Part shown: piece after piece, positions 17,863 through 27,403 of the stretch | Layout: every line of letters starts with the position of its first letter | Numbering within the stretch: the stretch's first letter is position 1 | Assembly: GCF_008369295.1 (NCBI RefSeq) | Contig: NZ_VOBG01000004.1 | Location: 186,001 to 250,000 of the forward strand | Reading direction: 5' to 3' | DNA from: Pseudomonas sp. ANT_H4 | GTDB taxonomy: Bacteria; Pseudomonadota; Gammaproteobacteria; Pseudomonadales; Pseudomonadaceae | DNA: 64,000 nt | Made by a program: the position numbers and the translations under genes | The notes under the pieces: generated by a model | What the model was told of the DNA's origin: nothing | What the model saw: only the letters and a program-made list of their open reading frames with translations | Database searches by the model: none

Positions 17863-19335
17863 ATGACAGTATCGGAACCGCTTCTGGGCGTAGCCCAGAA
17901 GGAGGGGGACACTTGTGCCCGGGCTCGGGGAAAACCGACGCGACGTTTCGACGCTGCGGCCCTAGATGGTCTTGAGATTTTATTGGTGCGCCTGACCCGG
18001 GCCTGTGGCGGGGTTCTGGCAACGTTGCTGCTGGCCAGCCAGTACTGGTTGCTCAACGGTGCTCACTGGTCTGGTGTCTGGCTGGTCGGGCTGGCCCTGG
18101 TATGCAGCATGAGTTTGCTGCCGGTACGGGGTTACAAGGGTTTCGCCAAGCATGACGTTCGAGCACTGCGCATCGTCTATGCGGTGCTCGGCAGCGTGCT
18201 AGTGACGCTGTTTATCGTGCTGTTCATGTGGGTTGGCAACTTACCGCTGCTCCCGGCGGTGATGTACCTGGAGCTCACCCTGGCACTGGTGCTGTTGTGG
18301 CTACTCGCAGGGTGGGTCGTCGATAAACTGACGCGAGGCTGGGATCGCAAGGTGCGTCTGGTGATTGTCGGAGCCGGCGAACAGGGCGTGGCTATTTCGC
18401 GCTACATGACCGAGAACGAGTCGGGGATCGAGGTTATCGGGTTCATCGATGATCGCCAGTCCCGGATTGATTGCAGCAACCTGCCGTTTCCAATGCTGGC
18501 CGGAGGCACTGCGCAACTTGAGCAATTGCCGGCGGACGTGGATGGGGTCGTCATCGCTCTGCCCAACCAGGCCGGAGACCGAGTCAGCTCGTTGGCCACG
18601 CGTCTGCGCGGGCAACTGGGCAATGTCTATCTGGCGCCGGACGAGCCAGTGCTGGGGCACGCTTTCGTCAATCGGCCGACACAGGGTCCGGGCAATATGC
18701 TGTTGCTGGGGATGAATCCGCTGCCGATCGAAGCGCGGCTGATCAAGCGTGCTTTCGATATCACCTTCGCTTTTTGTGTGCTGACACTGTTCCTGCCATT
18801 GGGTTTGATTATTGCCGTGCTGATCCGTCTCGAGTCGCCCGGGCCAGTGTTGTTTACCCAGAAGCGCTACGGCTTGCGCAATTGCATGTTCGATATCTAC
18901 AAATTTCGCAGTATGCGTTTTGACGCCGACTCCGCCAGCAAAGCCATCAACCTGACACAACGCACGGATAGTCGGGTCACGCGCGTGGGCAATTTCCTGC
19001 GGCGTACCAGCCTCGATGAGTTTCCGCAGTTTATAAATGTATTGCTCGGCCATATGTCGGTCATCGGCCCTCGGCCGCACCCTCCCGGGGTCATGGCCGG
19101 CGATCGGACCTATGAAACCGTTATTGTGGATTTCGTCGAGCGTTATAAGGTGCGCCCCGGCATCACCGGCTGGGCCCAGGTCAATGGTCTGCGCGGCAAC
19201 ACGTTTACGGAAGAGTCACTGACCGAACGTTTTGTCTACGACGTGCAGTACATCGAGAACTGGTCGCCGGAACTGGACCTGTGGATCGTGTTCAAGACCA
19301 TGTTTGGCGGTTTCGGAGGTGCCAATGCATTCTGA
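17863..19335 (+). CDS. Undecaprenyl-phosphate sugar phosphotransferase (WcaJ/WbaP-type initiating transferase)
   Basis: A 490-residue membrane enzyme that loads the first sugar phosphate on undecaprenyl phosphate. It has about four N-terminal helices, a central Rossmann-like CoA-binding-type domain ([13 protein letters not shown]), a further helix near residue 300, and the conserved C-terminal bacterial sugar transferase domain. Visible motifs there are [29 protein letters not shown] and [14 protein letters not shown] good ribosome site (GGGGAGAATGCA) precedes ATG 17863. The next gene starts 11 bases before its stop, so the operon is tightly coupled. Confidence 0.92.
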   Translation: MTVSEPLLGVAQKEGDTCARARGKPTRRFDAAALDGLEILLVRLTRACGGVLATLLLASQYWLLNGAHWSGVWLVGLALVCSMSLLPVRGYKGFAKHDVRALRIVYAVLGSVLVTLFIVLFMWVGNLPLLPAVMYLELTLALVLLWLLAGWVVDKLTRGWDRKVRLVIVGAGEQGVAISRYMTENESGIEVIGFIDDRQSRIDCSNLPFPMLAGGTAQLEQLPADVDGVVIALPNQAGDRVSSLATRLRGQLGNVYLAPDEPVLGHAFVNRPTQGPGNMLLLGMNPLPIEARLIKRAFDITFAFCVLTLFLPLGLIIAVLIRLESPGPVLFTQKRYGLRNCMFDIYKFRSMRFDADSASKAINLTQRTDSRVTRVGNFLRRTSLDEFPQFINVLLGHMSVIGPRPHPPGVMAGDRTYETVIVDFVERYKVRPGITGWAQVNGLRGNTFTEESLTERFVYDVQYIENWSPELDLWIVFKTMFGGFGGANAF

Positions 19336-20281
19336 TGCCCAACAGGCCGTTGCCTCACTGGTCGAGCGCACCAGTATCGTGATTCTGACCCTCAATGCCG
19401 CCGAGCACTTGCGCGCATTGTTGCCCGCGCTGGCGGCATTGGAACATGCGCCCCAACGGGTGCTGTTTGTTGACTCGGCGTCGACCGACGAAACCGTCTC
19501 GTTGGTGCTGGGTGCCGGTTACAACGTCCAGAGCATCCAGCGCCGTGAGTTCGGGCACGGCAAGACCCGAAATCTGGCGGCGCAGCTATGTGCCGACAGC
19601 GACTACCTGGTGTACCTGACGCAGGATGCCTGCCCGCAGGGCAGCGACTGGCTGGCGCAATTACTGCAGCCTTTCGCCGACCCGCAGGTAGCGTTGGCGT
19701 ATGGCCGTCAGCTGCCGCGTGCCGGGGCCACCGAAGCCGAGCGTTTTGCCCGTGAGTTCAATTACCCGGCCCGCGCAGAGCGAACCACGCTGGCCGACAT
19801 CGCTCATGCCGGGATCAAGGCGGTGTTCTGCTCCAATTCTTTTGCCGCCTACCGGCGCGAGGCGTTGGAAAAAGTCGGCGGTTTTCCCGAACGCTTGCCC
19901 CTGGGCGAAGACATGGCGGTTGCCGCGCGTTTGCTCAAAGGCGGCTACGCACGGGTATACCAACCTGCGGCACGTGCGATTCACAGTCACGACTACAGCA
20001 TTGTCCAGGAGCTCAAGCGTTATTTCGATATCGGCACTCTGATCGCCATGGACAGCGAACTGAGCCAGGCCCGACTGGCGGCGTCCGGCGAAGGCATGCG
20101 TTTTGTCAAAAGCGAGATTGCTGCCGCCTTGCAGCGTAAGCAGCCGCTGGCGGTGGTGCCAATTCTATTGCGAACCGCCGGGAAGTATTTCGGCTACTCA
20201 CTGGGCGAACGCTATCGCTTGCTGCCGCTCGGCTGGCGGCGCCGGTTGAGCATGCATTCGTTCTTCTGGGATCAGCCATGA
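19325..20281 (+). CDS. Family 2 glycosyltransferase, rhamnosyltransferase-like
   Basis: A 318-residue GT-A fold transferase. SIVILTLNAAEHL starts the nucleotide-binding half, DSASTDET is the first acidic motif, and LGEDMAVAARLL is the later acidic motif. The YFDIGTLIAMD segment recalls RfbF-type rhamnosyltransferases. GGAGGT (19316-19321) precedes the ATG at 19325, which overlaps the stop of the sugar transferase. It presumably adds one sugar to the lipid-linked repeat unit. Confidence 0.85.
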   Translation: MHSDAQQAVASLVERTSIVILTLNAAEHLRALLPALAALEHAPQRVLFVDSASTDETVSLVLGAGYNVQSIQRREFGHGKTRNLAAQLCADSDYLVYLTQDACPQGSDWLAQLLQPFADPQVALAYGRQLPRAGATEAERFAREFNYPARAERTTLADIAHAGIKAVFCSNSFAAYRREALEKVGGFPERLPLGEDMAVAARLLKGGYARVYQPAARAIHSHDYSIVQELKRYFDIGTLIAMDSELSQARLAASGEGMRFVKSEIAAALQRKQPLAVVPILLRTAGKYFGYSLGERYRLLPLGWRRRLSMHSFFWDQP

Positions 20282-21117
20282 GCATCGTCGTCGTTGGCAG
20301 CACCAGCCTGATTTCCCGTGCCTTGCAGGAGCGCCCGGAGACCGCAGGCTGGCACTTCATCGGTCACCGCCAGGCGCTGGACGAGGATGCCTGGCCGGAC
20401 AAGGTGCGCGTGGTGCTCAACCTGGCCTACAACCCGGCATTGCGCAACGGCTACGACCCGGCACTGGATTTCGAGCTGGCCCTGGCCCGGCGCGTGGAGC
20501 ACTTGCCAGATGTGCACTACATCATGGCCAGCTCGCGGATGGTCTATGGCCCCGCCGACAGCGATGGGCGCTTGCATGAGGAGCGAGTACTCAACCCGGT
20601 GAACCCTTATGGCGTAGGCAAGGCGCTCACTGAAAACGCCTTGTCGCAGCTACTCGGGCCGCGGCTGACCATTGTGCGACTGAGCAATATCTTTGGTTAC
20701 GAGCTGGACGATAGCCGGCGAAATTTTTTCGCCATGGTCTTGCGCAGCTTGTTCATCAGCCAGCGCATCGTGTTCGACATGAGCCCCTTCGTCGAGCGCG
20801 ACTTCCTCCCGGTGGAGGTGCTGGCACGCTGGCTGGTGCGAGTAATTGAGGCACCGGTGCCGGGCATCTTCAACCTCGGTGCCGGTTTCGGCACGCCGAC
20901 CGGGCGTATTGCGCAATGGTTACTGGAAGGTTTCGGGGGTGGCGAGTTGCTGATCAACGACATGCGTGAAGTCGACGCGTTCTGGCTGGACATGCAGGCG
21001 GCAGAACGCGCGTTCGGTATCACAGGGGCCAAACCGAACTGGCTGAAAACTCATTGTCATGTCCTGGGGGCACGTCTGCGTCAGGAGCACCGACTGTTGA
21101 AGGAGAAACGCGGATGA
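20278..21117 (+). CDS. NAD-dependent epimerase/dehydratase-like protein
   Basis: A 279-residue extended-SDR-like protein. The start MSIVVVGSTSLISRAL keeps the Rossmann strand but not the full GxxGxxG loop, so cofactor binding may differ from family members. The active-site Tyr-Lys pair appears in NPYGVGKALTEN, after SSRMVYGP. It overlaps both neighbours by four bases (ATGA). A role in nucleotide sugar conversion for this polysaccharide is inferred. Confidence 0.75.
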   Translation: MSIVVVGSTSLISRALQERPETAGWHFIGHRQALDEDAWPDKVRVVLNLAYNPALRNGYDPALDFELALARRVEHLPDVHYIMASSRMVYGPADSDGRLHEERVLNPVNPYGVGKALTENALSQLLGPRLTIVRLSNIFGYELDDSRRNFFAMVLRSLFISQRIVFDMSPFVERDFLPVEVLARWLVRVIEAPVPGIFNLGAGFGTPTGRIAQWLLEGFGGGELLINDMREVDAFWLDMQAAERAFGITGAKPNWLKTHCHVLGARLRQEHRLLKEKRG

Positions 21118-22073
21118 AGTCCCTGACTGTTTCCATCGTCAACTACCGCACTGCTCAGTTGGTGAACGAGTGCATTGATTCGCTCAAGGCGTTCCCCGCG
21201 ACCCTGGCTCAGACCAGCATCGTAGTGGTCGATAACGCCTCGGGCGATGACAGTGTGGCGCAGATCTCCAGCCGGCACCCGGATGTTCGGCTGATCGCTT
21301 CGTCGCAGAATCTGGGGTTTGGAGGCGGTAACAACCTCGTACTCCGGGGCCTTCAGAGTCACTACGTGTTGCTGCTCAACAGCGACGCACAGGTTGAGGT
21401 CGGCACGCTCGACAGCCTGCTGCGGGTGCTCGAAGCGCAACCTGAAGTCGGTGCGGTGAGTGCCCGGGTAGTTAATGCCAGCGACGGTGCCGACCAGGAC
21501 TTCCCGTGCCGCTTCCCGACACTGCCGGAAATGTTTCGGCGGTTGTATGGCGGTCCGCAGTTTCCAGCCTGTGGCCAGGAAGCACCGCTGGAACTGGAGC
21601 GTCTGCACGGCGCCTGCATGATGATACGAGGCGAACTGTTGGGCAGCGTCGGCCTGTTCGATGAAGGCTTCTTCATGTACGACGAAGATGTCGACTGGTG
21701 TGTGCGGGCACGAAACCAGGGCTGGCGCTTGCTGTTGGTGCCCGCAAGTCGTGTGTTGCACCACGGTGGCAGTTCGTCCGGGCGCGCGCCTAGTGGTCAT
21801 CGCCCTGGCGCCCTGAGCGAAACCGCATTGCGCATGCGCTATGAGCTGCGTCGCAGTCGCTATCGCCTGTACCGCAAACACCGTTCGGCAGGAGAGGTGC
21901 TGGTCCTGAAACTGCTGACCGATACGGTCATGTTGCTGGCCAGCGTTCGAGCCCTGCTGGTCGGTTTACTGCGACCTGGACGGCGCGACGAGGCCTTGGC
22001 GCTGCTGCGGGCCAACGTGCGTGTCATCTCGATCAACCCGTTTCGCATCGAGGTGCCATTGCATGGCGTCTGA
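21114..22073 (+). CDS. Family 2 glycosyltransferase
   Basis: A 319-residue cytoplasmic or membrane-associated GT2. It begins MKSLTVSIVNYRTAQLV and carries VVVDNASGDDS, LLLNSDAQVE (the DXD-like metal site) and FDEGFFMYDEDVDWCVRA, the standard set for rhamnosyl- or related transferases. The start codon overlaps the upstream stop. Donor and linkage are not readable. Confidence 0.87.
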   Translation: MKSLTVSIVNYRTAQLVNECIDSLKAFPATLAQTSIVVVDNASGDDSVAQISSRHPDVRLIASSQNLGFGGGNNLVLRGLQSHYVLLLNSDAQVEVGTLDSLLRVLEAQPEVGAVSARVVNASDGADQDFPCRFPTLPEMFRRLYGGPQFPACGQEAPLELERLHGACMMIRGELLGSVGLFDEGFFMYDEDVDWCVRARNQGWRLLLVPASRVLHHGGSSSGRAPSGHRPGALSETALRMRYELRRSRYRLYRKHRSAGEVLVLKLLTDTVMLLASVRALLVGLLRPGRRDEALALLRANVRVISINPFRIEVPLHGV

Positions 22074-23538
22074 ACCCTTGGCCCCATTGGGAATACATGA
22101 GCGCGTGCAGGCCCCCGGGGTGATTTTGGCCGTTGTCCTAGGTTTGGCGGTATCGCTGCTGACGGTGTATATGCCGCTCGCCGGCATCGGAGCCTCGCTG
22201 GCAATCGGCGCGAGCCTGCTCTTGAGCAAACAGCCCAAGTTGCTGTTGCTGGCGTTCGTGATCAGCCTGGCGATTCCGATCCAGAAAACCCTCGGCGGTA
22301 TTCCGCTGAATGCTGCCGATGCCATCATCGTGGTCTGGTGCGCACTCTGGCTATTCATGCTGCAACGCCAGGATGGCCCGCGACTGGGGCGCATCCAGGT
22401 GCCTTTTCTGATCTGGGCGATCTTGCCTTTCGTGGTCGCGGTGTTTCTCGCCCAACTAGGTTCGACCAACCCTGGATCGAGCATCAAGCAATCGCTGCGC
22501 GTTGTTGAATGGTTTGTGGTGCTGCCGGTGTTGCTGATGGTGTTTCGTCCGGCCGAGCACTTCTGGCGTTTCATCGCCATGACCCTGATTTGCGTATCGA
22601 GTTTTTTTGCCATCGACGGGCTGGTGGAGGCCGCCACTAATGGCCACACCATCACCGGCATGCTTGGTATTCCGGTGCCTGGGCCCACTGGAGATGAACC
22701 GCAGATACGCCATACCTTCGACGTGTCGGGCCGTGCCGGCAGCTCATTCGGTGGCGCTCAGGGCCTGGCCATGTACCTGGTGATGATGATGAACATTGCC
22801 ATTGCCCATTTGCTTTGCTCGCGCACGACTTATCTGCGCTGGCTGTCGTTGATCGGCATCGGTATCAGTATTGCCGGATTGATCGCCGCCGATTCGCGCG
22901 GCGGTCTGCTCGGGGGGGTGGGATCGTTGCTGGCGATCGGCCTGGTGCTGCGCCCAGGCCTGTGGAAACCGCTGTTGCTGATCGCCATTGTCGCGTTGGT
23001 TGCCTTGCCGCTCGGACTGGGGCTGTGGCCCAGTTGGGATGGCACGATCACCGGCCTGATTCCCGGCCGTGCGGACGCGGTGAACGATCGCTTGATCATC
23101 TGGAGCGTGGCCCGCGATGTCTGGTTCGACAACCCATTGTTCGGGGTTGGCCTGGGTAATTTCCGCGACGAGTTCTTCACCCGCGGCGTGACGCTGAATG
23201 TCGAGCTGGGCTATCAGTCGCTGCACGCTCATAACACTTACATGGAAATCCTCGTCGACACAGGGTTGATCGGACTGCTCAGTTATCTGTCGTTCATTGT
23301 CGTTGTGTTGCGCCAGTTGCTGCGTCGCTGGCGGCGCGGCGGGCAGGAGTCGGCGGATATATTTGCCCTCGCCGCAGTCGGCACCCTGACGGCCTACTGC
23401 ATGTTCGCCATGGTCGACATGCTACTGCTGCAAAACATGCATTTCACCCTGGTGTTGCTATTAACGCTTGGCCTGACCGATTCGTCGTCACCTGCCCTGG
23501 GCCTGACCGCGCGCAATGTCGCTGAGGTGAAAGCATGA
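22063..23538 (+). CDS. O-antigen ligase / Wzy-like polymerase
   Basis: A 491-residue inner membrane protein with about 12 hydrophobic segments and one large periplasmic loop (about residues 330-400). It contains GVGLGNFRDEF and the SLHAHNTYMEILVDTGLIG motif typical of the Wzy/WaaL superfamily. Inside an exopolysaccharide operon with Wzx and Wzz it is best read as the repeat-unit polymerase. The start at 22063 overlaps the GT2 stop by 11 bases. Confidence 0.85.
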   Translation: MASEPLAPLGIHERVQAPGVILAVVLGLAVSLLTVYMPLAGIGASLAIGASLLLSKQPKLLLLAFVISLAIPIQKTLGGIPLNAADAIIVVWCALWLFMLQRQDGPRLGRIQVPFLIWAILPFVVAVFLAQLGSTNPGSSIKQSLRVVEWFVVLPVLLMVFRPAEHFWRFIAMTLICVSSFFAIDGLVEAATNGHTITGMLGIPVPGPTGDEPQIRHTFDVSGRAGSSFGGAQGLAMYLVMMMNIAIAHLLCSRTTYLRWLSLIGIGISIAGLIAADSRGGLLGGVGSLLAIGLVLRPGLWKPLLLIAIVALVALPLGLGLWPSWDGTITGLIPGRADAVNDRLIIWSVARDVWFDNPLFGVGLGNFRDEFFTRGVTLNVELGYQSLHAHNTYMEILVDTGLIGLLSYLSFIVVVLRQLLRRWRRGGQESADIFALAAVGTLTAYCMFAMVDMLLLQNMHFTLVLLLTLGLTDSSSPALGLTARNVAEVKA

Positions 23539-24776
23539 GAGTCCTTTTACTGGTGCAAGAGTTATCCATCGGCGGGCTACCCAACTATGCCCTGGACCTG
23601 GCCCGGGCGTTGATTGCTTGCGGTGACCAGGTTGTGCTCGCGCATCAAGGCGTGTCGGTGCCGGCGCATTTGGATAGTCAGGGTGTCGAGATCATCTCGC
23701 TGGCGGGTGCCGGGTCTGCGTTTGCGGCAGTGGAGCAACTACGTGCCTGGAGCCCGGATGTGATCCATGTGCATCTGTGCAGCGATGTCGCCTTGCTCGA
23801 AGCATTGGTCTCAAGCGGGCTGGCGTTGGTGCGCTCCTTTCATGACTACACCTCCATGTGCCTGCGCCGCGGTCGGCGGCGTTTTGCGGGGGACCGTTGC
23901 GCGCGTGCGCTCGGTTGGTCGTGTGCATTGTACGGCTGCGTGATAGGCCCACCGTCGGCCGGTGGGCGTGTTCCACGGCTGATGGACCTGCCAGGCAAGC
24001 TCCACGAACGTACGCTTTATCAGGGGTTCGATGCCGCGGTTGTGGGCAGTCAGCATATGCGACGAGTCTTGCTCAGCAATGGCTTTGCTGCCGAGCGTTT
24101 GTCCGTGGTGCCGTATTTCAGCCGCTTCGATCACGTCGCGCAAGGCGAGCCGGCCTATGGCAAGGCCCCGGGGCTGGCAACCGGAGATCGCCCGGTGCGG
24201 TTGCTGTTTACCGGCCAAGCGGTCAAGGGCAAGGGGCTCGAGGTGCTGATTCGTGCACTCGCGCGGGTGCACGGCAATTGGCGGTTGACGGCGATCACCA
24301 GTGGTCCGCGGTTGTTGCCGGCCAAGGTGTTGGCCGATCGCCATGGCCTGAGCGAGAGAATCGAGTTCATCGAGTGGCTGACACCGCAAAAGCTGGCTGC
24401 GTACTACCGGGATGCCGATCTGTTCGTTTTACCTTCCGTGTGGGACGACCCTGGTCCCTTGGTGGGTATTGAGGCCATGTCGTTCGAGACACCGGTACTG
24501 GCGTTCCCGGTAGGGGGCATTCCCGACTACGTCCAGGACGGTGAAACCGGGCTGCTGGCAGCACAGGTCAGTGCCAGGGCGCTTGCGACAGGACTGCAGC
24601 GAGCCCTGGACAACCCGAGCGACTTAACCCGACTCGGGCGTGCGGCACGCGTTCACGTTGTTCGTGCGCATAGCCGCGATGGCCATATCGACACACTGCG
24701 TCGCCTTTACCTGAGTTGCAGCAAGCGTGTCGCTGCGCAATCAGAGCAATTGATCACATTGCAGGAGCTTGGTTGA
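23535..24776 (+). CDS. Family 4 glycosyltransferase
   Basis: A 413-residue GT-B transferase. The N-terminal domain starts MRVLLLVQELSIGGLPNYAL, with the GG of the GT4 loop. The C-terminal domain has LLFTGQAVKGKGLEVLIRAL and a late EX7E-type motif near LPSVWDDPGPLVGIEAMSF. A cysteine- and arginine-rich stretch in the middle (MCLRRGRRRFAGDRC) is seen in some GT4 members. It overlaps the polymerase gene by four bases. Confidence 0.88.
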   Translation: MRVLLLVQELSIGGLPNYALDLARALIACGDQVVLAHQGVSVPAHLDSQGVEIISLAGAGSAFAAVEQLRAWSPDVIHVHLCSDVALLEALVSSGLALVRSFHDYTSMCLRRGRRRFAGDRCARALGWSCALYGCVIGPPSAGGRVPRLMDLPGKLHERTLYQGFDAAVVGSQHMRRVLLSNGFAAERLSVVPYFSRFDHVAQGEPAYGKAPGLATGDRPVRLLFTGQAVKGKGLEVLIRALARVHGNWRLTAITSGPRLLPAKVLADRHGLSERIEFIEWLTPQKLAAYYRDADLFVLPSVWDDPGPLVGIEAMSFETPVLAFPVGGIPDYVQDGETGLLAAQVSARALATGLQRALDNPSDLTRLGRAARVHVVRAHSRDGHIDTLRRLYLSCSKRVAAQSEQLITLQELG

Positions 24777-24807
24777 TGAAGACATTCTTCAAAAGACGGG
24801 TGCGTCC

Positions 24808-25932
24808 ATGAACGCCGTACTGCGGCAGTTTGCCGGCTTTTACAGCAAAGCCATCGCACGCTGGGAGGTGCAGCGTGGCGAGTTGCTCAGCGTTCAACGC
24901 CTGCGCGGCTTCGCGGTGCTGATGGTACTGGTCTATCACGCAGAAGACATTGCCCGCAAGCTGCCGGCGCTGGCGGACTTTCACAGTACCTATGCCTTGC
25001 GCTTCGGCTACTCGGCACCCGATATGTTCTTCGTCATCAGTGGTTTCATCATGACCTACGTGACGGTCAATAGCCGGTTTCAGCCAAAACGCTGGTTGCT
25101 CGGCCGGTTTTTCCGAATCGTGCCGATGTATTTTCTCTTCACATGCCTGGTCATGCTGCTCTGGCTGTACAACCCGCAGATGACCATGGGCTCGGGCAGC
25201 CATGACTGGGCGAGTGTTATCCAATCCTTGTTGATGCTGCCCCAGGCCGACCTCCCATTACTGTTCATTGGCTGGACGCTCGAGCATGAACTAGTGTTCT
25301 ACACGATAGTGTTCCTGGTGGCATGTTTCCTGAAGATGGACGCGTTGTTCTGGGTGATGCTCGCACTTTCGGTGCTCGCGCTGGGTAAATGGACACTGAT
25401 TCACTACACAGGGATCGAGCTTTGGGACTATCACCTGTTCTCCCTCTACATCATTCAATTCACCCTCGGTGTCTGGGTCTTTCGCATTCGCGAACGGGCC
25501 AGCAGCTGGGGCGTCATGCTGCCTGCAGTGGTCGGGTGTGCACTGCTGATGATCGGCGGGATGTTCGCTGAGTCGGGGCTGATCAATCACGAGCAACCCG
25601 TGCGGGTCCTGGCCTTCGGCGGAGCCTACGCGGCGTTCCTGCTGGCGGGATTGAACTGGGAGCTGAAGAACCGCAGCGCCGGCATCGTGCCGCAACGACG
25701 CGACGCGATGGTGCTGATTGGTGACGCGTCCTATGCGATCTACCTGACCCACCCATTCGTACTGGCCAGCTACGGCAAGTTGTTCCTGATGGTGAGCGTT
25801 TCACCGCTCGCCAGTGTCGGCCTGGCGGTGTTGGCGGGTATCTCGACGATCGTAGTGGGATATGCGGTGCACGTCTTGCTGGAAAAACCTGTGATCGAGA
25901 TAGGCAAGCGATTAACCCGGGCCTTTGCCTGA
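24808..25932 (+). CDS. Acyltransferase 3 family membrane protein
   Basis: A 374-residue integral membrane acyltransferase with about ten helices, expected to add acetyl or similar groups to the polysaccharide. The family start QRLRGFAVLMVLVYHAED contains the conserved histidine, followed by PDMFFVISGFIMTYV and RFFRIVPMYF. ATG at 24808 follows AGACGGG; an upstream in-frame TTG at 24769 is less likely. A late hydrophobic pair near HPFVLASYG closes the fold. Confidence 0.87.
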   Translation: MNAVLRQFAGFYSKAIARWEVQRGELLSVQRLRGFAVLMVLVYHAEDIARKLPALADFHSTYALRFGYSAPDMFFVISGFIMTYVTVNSRFQPKRWLLGRFFRIVPMYFLFTCLVMLLWLYNPQMTMGSGSHDWASVIQSLLMLPQADLPLLFIGWTLEHELVFYTIVFLVACFLKMDALFWVMLALSVLALGKWTLIHYTGIELWDYHLFSLYIIQFTLGVWVFRIRERASSWGVMLPAVVGCALLMIGGMFAESGLINHEQPVRVLAFGGAYAAFLLAGLNWELKNRSAGIVPQRRDAMVLIGDASYAIYLTHPFVLASYGKLFLMVSVSPLASVGLAVLAGISTIVVGYAVHVLLEKPVIEIGKRLTRAFA

Positions 25933-25954
25933 GCACTGAAGGAAGGACCTATTC

Positions 25955-26578
25955 ATGAATGCAATCAGTCGTCCAATTGTGTTGACGCCGGATATCGAAG
26001 ATGCCCGGCTGACACTCCCCATGCAGGATTTGATGGCCCGGGTGTTACGTGATGCGCAGTCGCACACTTTGACCCAATTGATGATCGTTGGTGTCACCCG
26101 CAAGGTCGGTGCGTCCTTTATCACCCGGCAGGCAGCCAGCCAGCTGTCGATGGCGTTCGGCAGTGTGCTGGTGATTGAGGTCAGCGCCACTGCCGATGAA
26201 GCGGAAATGCTCGCGGGTGATATCGGTCGGTTGCGTGTGCCGGATCATTCGGCGGTGCAGATAAATCTGTCGACCAGCAGTTGCCTGAAACTTTTCGGTC
26301 TGGGAGGGAGCACCTCTCATGGCTCGTTGAGTGAGCGCCTGCATGAACATTTCGATCTGGTGCTGTGGGACATGCCATCGCCGACTTTCGCACCCGTCGC
26401 GATCGTCGCCGCCAAGAGCATGAACGGCATCATCCTGGTTGCGCAGGCCAACAAAACCCGGCACCAGGCAGCCAGTTATGTCAGTCAACGTCTTCAGGAA
26501 AGCGGCGGCAAGATACTCGGGGTTGTGCTTAACCGTACGCTCAATTTCATTCCCGGCTGGCTTTATCGCTGGCTTTGA
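25955..26578 (+). CDS. CpsD/BY-kinase-like ATPase with altered Walker A
   Basis: A 207-residue protein with the layout of the cytoplasmic domain of bacterial tyrosine kinases and ParA/MinD-like ATPases. The P-loop position reads GVTRKVGAS (residues 46-54), in which the invariant lysine of GxxxxGK[ST] is alanine. The Walker A' position reads VLVIEVS, with glutamate in place of the usual aspartate. The Walker B-like strand is FDLVLWDMP. There is no C-terminal tyrosine cluster. It lies between the acyltransferase and the Wza-like gene, and Wzz lacks its own kinase domain. It probably regulates export or chain length without normal kinase activity (inference). Confidence 0.7.
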   Translation: MNAISRPIVLTPDIEDARLTLPMQDLMARVLRDAQSHTLTQLMIVGVTRKVGASFITRQAASQLSMAFGSVLVIEVSATADEAEMLAGDIGRLRVPDHSAVQINLSTSSCLKLFGLGGSTSHGSLSERLHEHFDLVLWDMPSPTFAPVAIVAAKSMNGIILVAQANKTRHQAASYVSQRLQESGGKILGVVLNRTLNFIPGWLYRWL

Positions 26579-26626
26579 GCAGGCAGGCACGGCATCCGCT
26601 ATTCACCAGGGGAGTAATAAAAATAA

Positions 26627-27403
26627 ATGGCGATCATGGAATGGTTGGGGACAGGCAAAAGGGTGCTCGCATCGCTGTTGGTGCTGGGTGGGTTGTTAAC
26701 CGGCTGCTCGACGATTGAAACGCAACAAATGCCAAGTGCCGACGGCTTGCCGCTATTGGGCGCCGACGGGATCGTGCCGGGGTTGCAATACCGGATTCGT
26801 CCGGGGGACGACCTGGATATCAAGTTTTACGTTGCCAAGGACTACAACGAGCAGGTGCCGGTTCGTCCGGATGGCTATATCACCATGCAGCGGGTCGATG
26901 ACATCAAGGCCGCTGGGCTGACGCCCAATGAGCTGCGCGAAGAGATAAGACGTCGCTATCTGGGCCTCGTCAACGATCCCAGCGTCTCGGTGATCGTCAA
27001 ATCCTTCAAGGGCTTTCGCGCCTACATCGGTGGCGAAGTGGCGGTACCGCAGGTGGTACCCATGGACGGTGGCATCACGGTCATGCAGGCCATTTATCGT
27101 GCCGGTGGTTTCCGCCCGACAGCGCACCCACAATCGATCGTACTCATTCGCAAGATGCCGGACGGGCGCCCAGTGCCTTATCACCTGGACCTGAGTGACC
27201 AGGCGATCGCGCAGGGCAAATCCGACCTGGGCGTGGCGCTCAGTCCTTACGACGTGATCTACGTGCCGCGTTCGCCAATCGCCAATGCCAACCTGTGGGT
27301 TCAGCAATACGTCACCGACCTGGTGCTGTTCAAAGGCATACAGTTCGGTTTCTCGGTCAATCGCAACTACAACAAGGGCGATTCTTCCGATGGCTCCTTC
27401 TGA
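26627..27403 (+). CDS. Wza-like outer membrane polysaccharide export lipoprotein
   Basis: A 258-residue secreted lipoprotein with a type II signal peptide and lipobox LLTGC (C near residue 26). The polysaccharide export domain follows (YRIRPGDDLDIKFYVAKDYN and VRPDGYITMQRV), then an SLBB-like region (GGEVAVPQVVPMDGGITV) and a C-terminal segment ending NRNYNKGD. It is shorter than E. coli Wza (about 380) and closer to compact OPX proteins. The ribosome site GGGGAG lies about 14 bases before ATG 26627; an ATG at 26636 is an alternative. Confidence 0.9.
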   Translation: MAIMEWLGTGKRVLASLLVLGGLLTGCSTIETQQMPSADGLPLLGADGIVPGLQYRIRPGDDLDIKFYVAKDYNEQVPVRPDGYITMQRVDDIKAAGLTPNELREEIRRRYLGLVNDPSVSVIVKSFKGFRAYIGGEVAVPQVVPMDGGITVMQAIYRAGGFRPTAHPQSIVLIRKMPDGRPVPYHLDLSDQAIAQGKSDLGVALSPYDVIYVPRSPIANANLWVQQYVTDLVLFKGIQFGFSVNRNYNKGDSSDGSF

